From an uncultured Ruminococcus sp. (GTDB lineage: Bacteria > Bacillota > Clostridia > Oscillospirales > Ruminococcaceae), in the NCBI GenBank assembly GCA_945876155.1, contig CAMCMW010000163.1:1-5020 (forward strand): a stretch of DNA of 5,020 bases. Direction: 5' to 3'. Under the pieces are notes generated by a model that saw nothing but the letters and a program-made list of their open reading frames with translations, did not search any database and was not told the DNA's origin. The stretch's first letter is position 1. Each line of letters opens with the position of its first letter. The translations under genes and the position numbers were made by a program. This document shows, in pieces, positions 4,265 to 5,020 of the stretch.

Positions 4265-5020
4265 CTAATCTATCAGCCCGATATTGTCAGATGATATAAT
4301 TTTTTCAGTTTTTTCTGTAAATTCCTTACATACGTTTACTCCGGAAACTGACTTTGGCTTAACAAATTTTCGCATATCAGTAAGATAAAAGCAAAGCTGT
4401 GTATTTCCGGGGTAATCACATGCAAGTGATATAATATTTTCAGCGATATCCTTCTGAGTGCTTTTCATTTTAACGCAGAATCTTTTTTTGCTGACTATAT
4501 CCTTAAATTCCTCCTCCGACCAGACGTGATTACAAATTACGGAAAACTCATAATCGTCCTTTGGGGATACCTTTCCGGTTATATATATTATCCTGCCATA
4601 CTCCAGCTTTGACTTGTAAAGCTCACAGGTATCCGGAAAAAGAGTACACGAAAGCGAACCGCTCATATCCTGAACGCTGACAAACGCCATTTTCCTGCCG
4701 TTGGAAGTGTAATGCGCCGTAATATCGTCTATTACCCCCAGAAAGCTGAACTCTTTATTTTTATATTTTGCCCCGGTAAACTTTTTTATTTCAGCAATAC
4801 AGGGCAGTTTCATTAAATAAGCTGTCAGCCTGTACTCACCAATAGGGTGACCGGATATATACATTCCTGTGGCATTCTTCTCAAATTCAAGCAGGTCTGC
4901 ATATCTGTATTCCGGCTGGGGTGTTTTTTTAGGTTTAACTGCTGTCTGTGTACCAGTTTCAGGGAAAAGATTCATCTGTCCGTCAATATTCTGCCTTGAA
5001 AAATCAGAATAGCTGTCCAT
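4265..5020 (-). CDS. dnaE: DNA polymerase III alpha subunit, C-terminal part (partial)
   Basis: DnaE is the replicative DNA polymerase catalytic subunit. Only the last 251 codons are in the window; the 5' part continues beyond 5020, so the ATG at the edge is best read as an internal methionine. Counting from that residue, GQMNLFP (14-20) contains QMNLF, a match to the internal beta-clamp-binding motif (QxxLF type) that precedes the OB domain in DnaE. LLEFEKNATGMYISGHPIGEY (43-63) carries the family SGHP signature. An OB fold spans about 88-168 (EFSFLGVIDDI, RKMAFVSVQDMSGSL, GRIIYITGKVS), followed by the C-terminal domain to LID and a TAG stop. The polymerase and PHP domains lie outside the window. 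No clear terminator separates it from the pfkA promoter. Confidence 0.95.
   Translation of the reverse strand: MDSYSDFSRQNIDGQMNLFPETGTQTAVKPKKTPQPEYRYADLLEFEKNATGMYISGHPIGEYRLTAYLMKLPCIAEIKKFTGAKYKNKEFSFLGVIDDITAHYTSNGRKMAFVSVQDMSGSLSCTLFPDTCELYKSKLEYGRIIYITGKVSPKDDYEFSVICNHVWSEEEFKDIVSKKRFCVKMKSTQKDIAENIISLACDYPGNTQLCFYLTDMRKFVKPKSVSGVNVCKEFTEKTEKIISSDNIGLID

Noticed and set aside
5018..5020. ATG at the window edge as a true start of a 251-residue protein
   Set aside because: The sequence is the C-terminal third of DnaE with the clamp-binding motif and OB domain in their normal order, so the frame must continue outside the window.

Overview
The window looks like a core-chromosome segment of a low-GC, spore-lineage Firmicute, most likely a Ruminococcus-like member of the Clostridia. 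The grounds are AT-rich intergenic DNA, consensus sigma-A promoters, strong GGAG-type ribosome binding sites, a SpoIIM-family protein, a YesL/DUF624 protein with the N-terminus I associate with Ruminococcaceae, and a tetrahydrofolate (THF) riboswitch of the Firmicute type. Every gene I accept lies on the minus strand, so transcription runs from high to low coordinates. No mobile element, CRISPR array, tRNA or rRNA is visible.

In transcription order: the 3' part of dnaE (replicative DNA polymerase III alpha subunit, running off the window at 5020); an AT-rich gap of about 130 bp with an imperfect dyad and a good sigma-A promoter; pfkA (ATP-dependent 6-phosphofructokinase); a 261-bp gap; proC (pyrroline-5-carboxylate reductase); a spoIIM-like membrane protein gene; a yesL-like (DUF624) membrane protein gene; then a consensus extended -10 promoter, a leader of about 94 nt, rpsO (ribosomal protein S15) and a Rho-independent terminator.

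The most interesting part is the pfkA-proC gap (2914-3174). It encodes an RNA that I recognise as a THF riboswitch: the conserved GCGUUAAGUG junction, P1 to P4 helices, a GGGA loop able to form a pseudoknot with UCCC, and the GCAUCCCGC 3' core are all present. Such switches normally control folate transport or folate synthesis genes, typically folT. Here no folate gene follows. Directly downstream is a strong ribosome binding site and a start codon that opens only a 17-codon frame, its AUG inside a perfect 11-bp inverted repeat, and then proC. The simplest reading is that a folT gene was lost, leaving its switch and first codons. The alternative is that a folate-sensing switch now controls proC through a translated minigene.

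Other points are a candidate autoregulatory leader of rpsO with mutually exclusive pairings, and a PfkA that keeps its catalytic residues but has substitutions at several positions of the classical ADP/PEP effector site. pfkA, proC, spoIIM and yesL may form one transcript, because no convincing terminator lies between them; rpsO has its own promoter.
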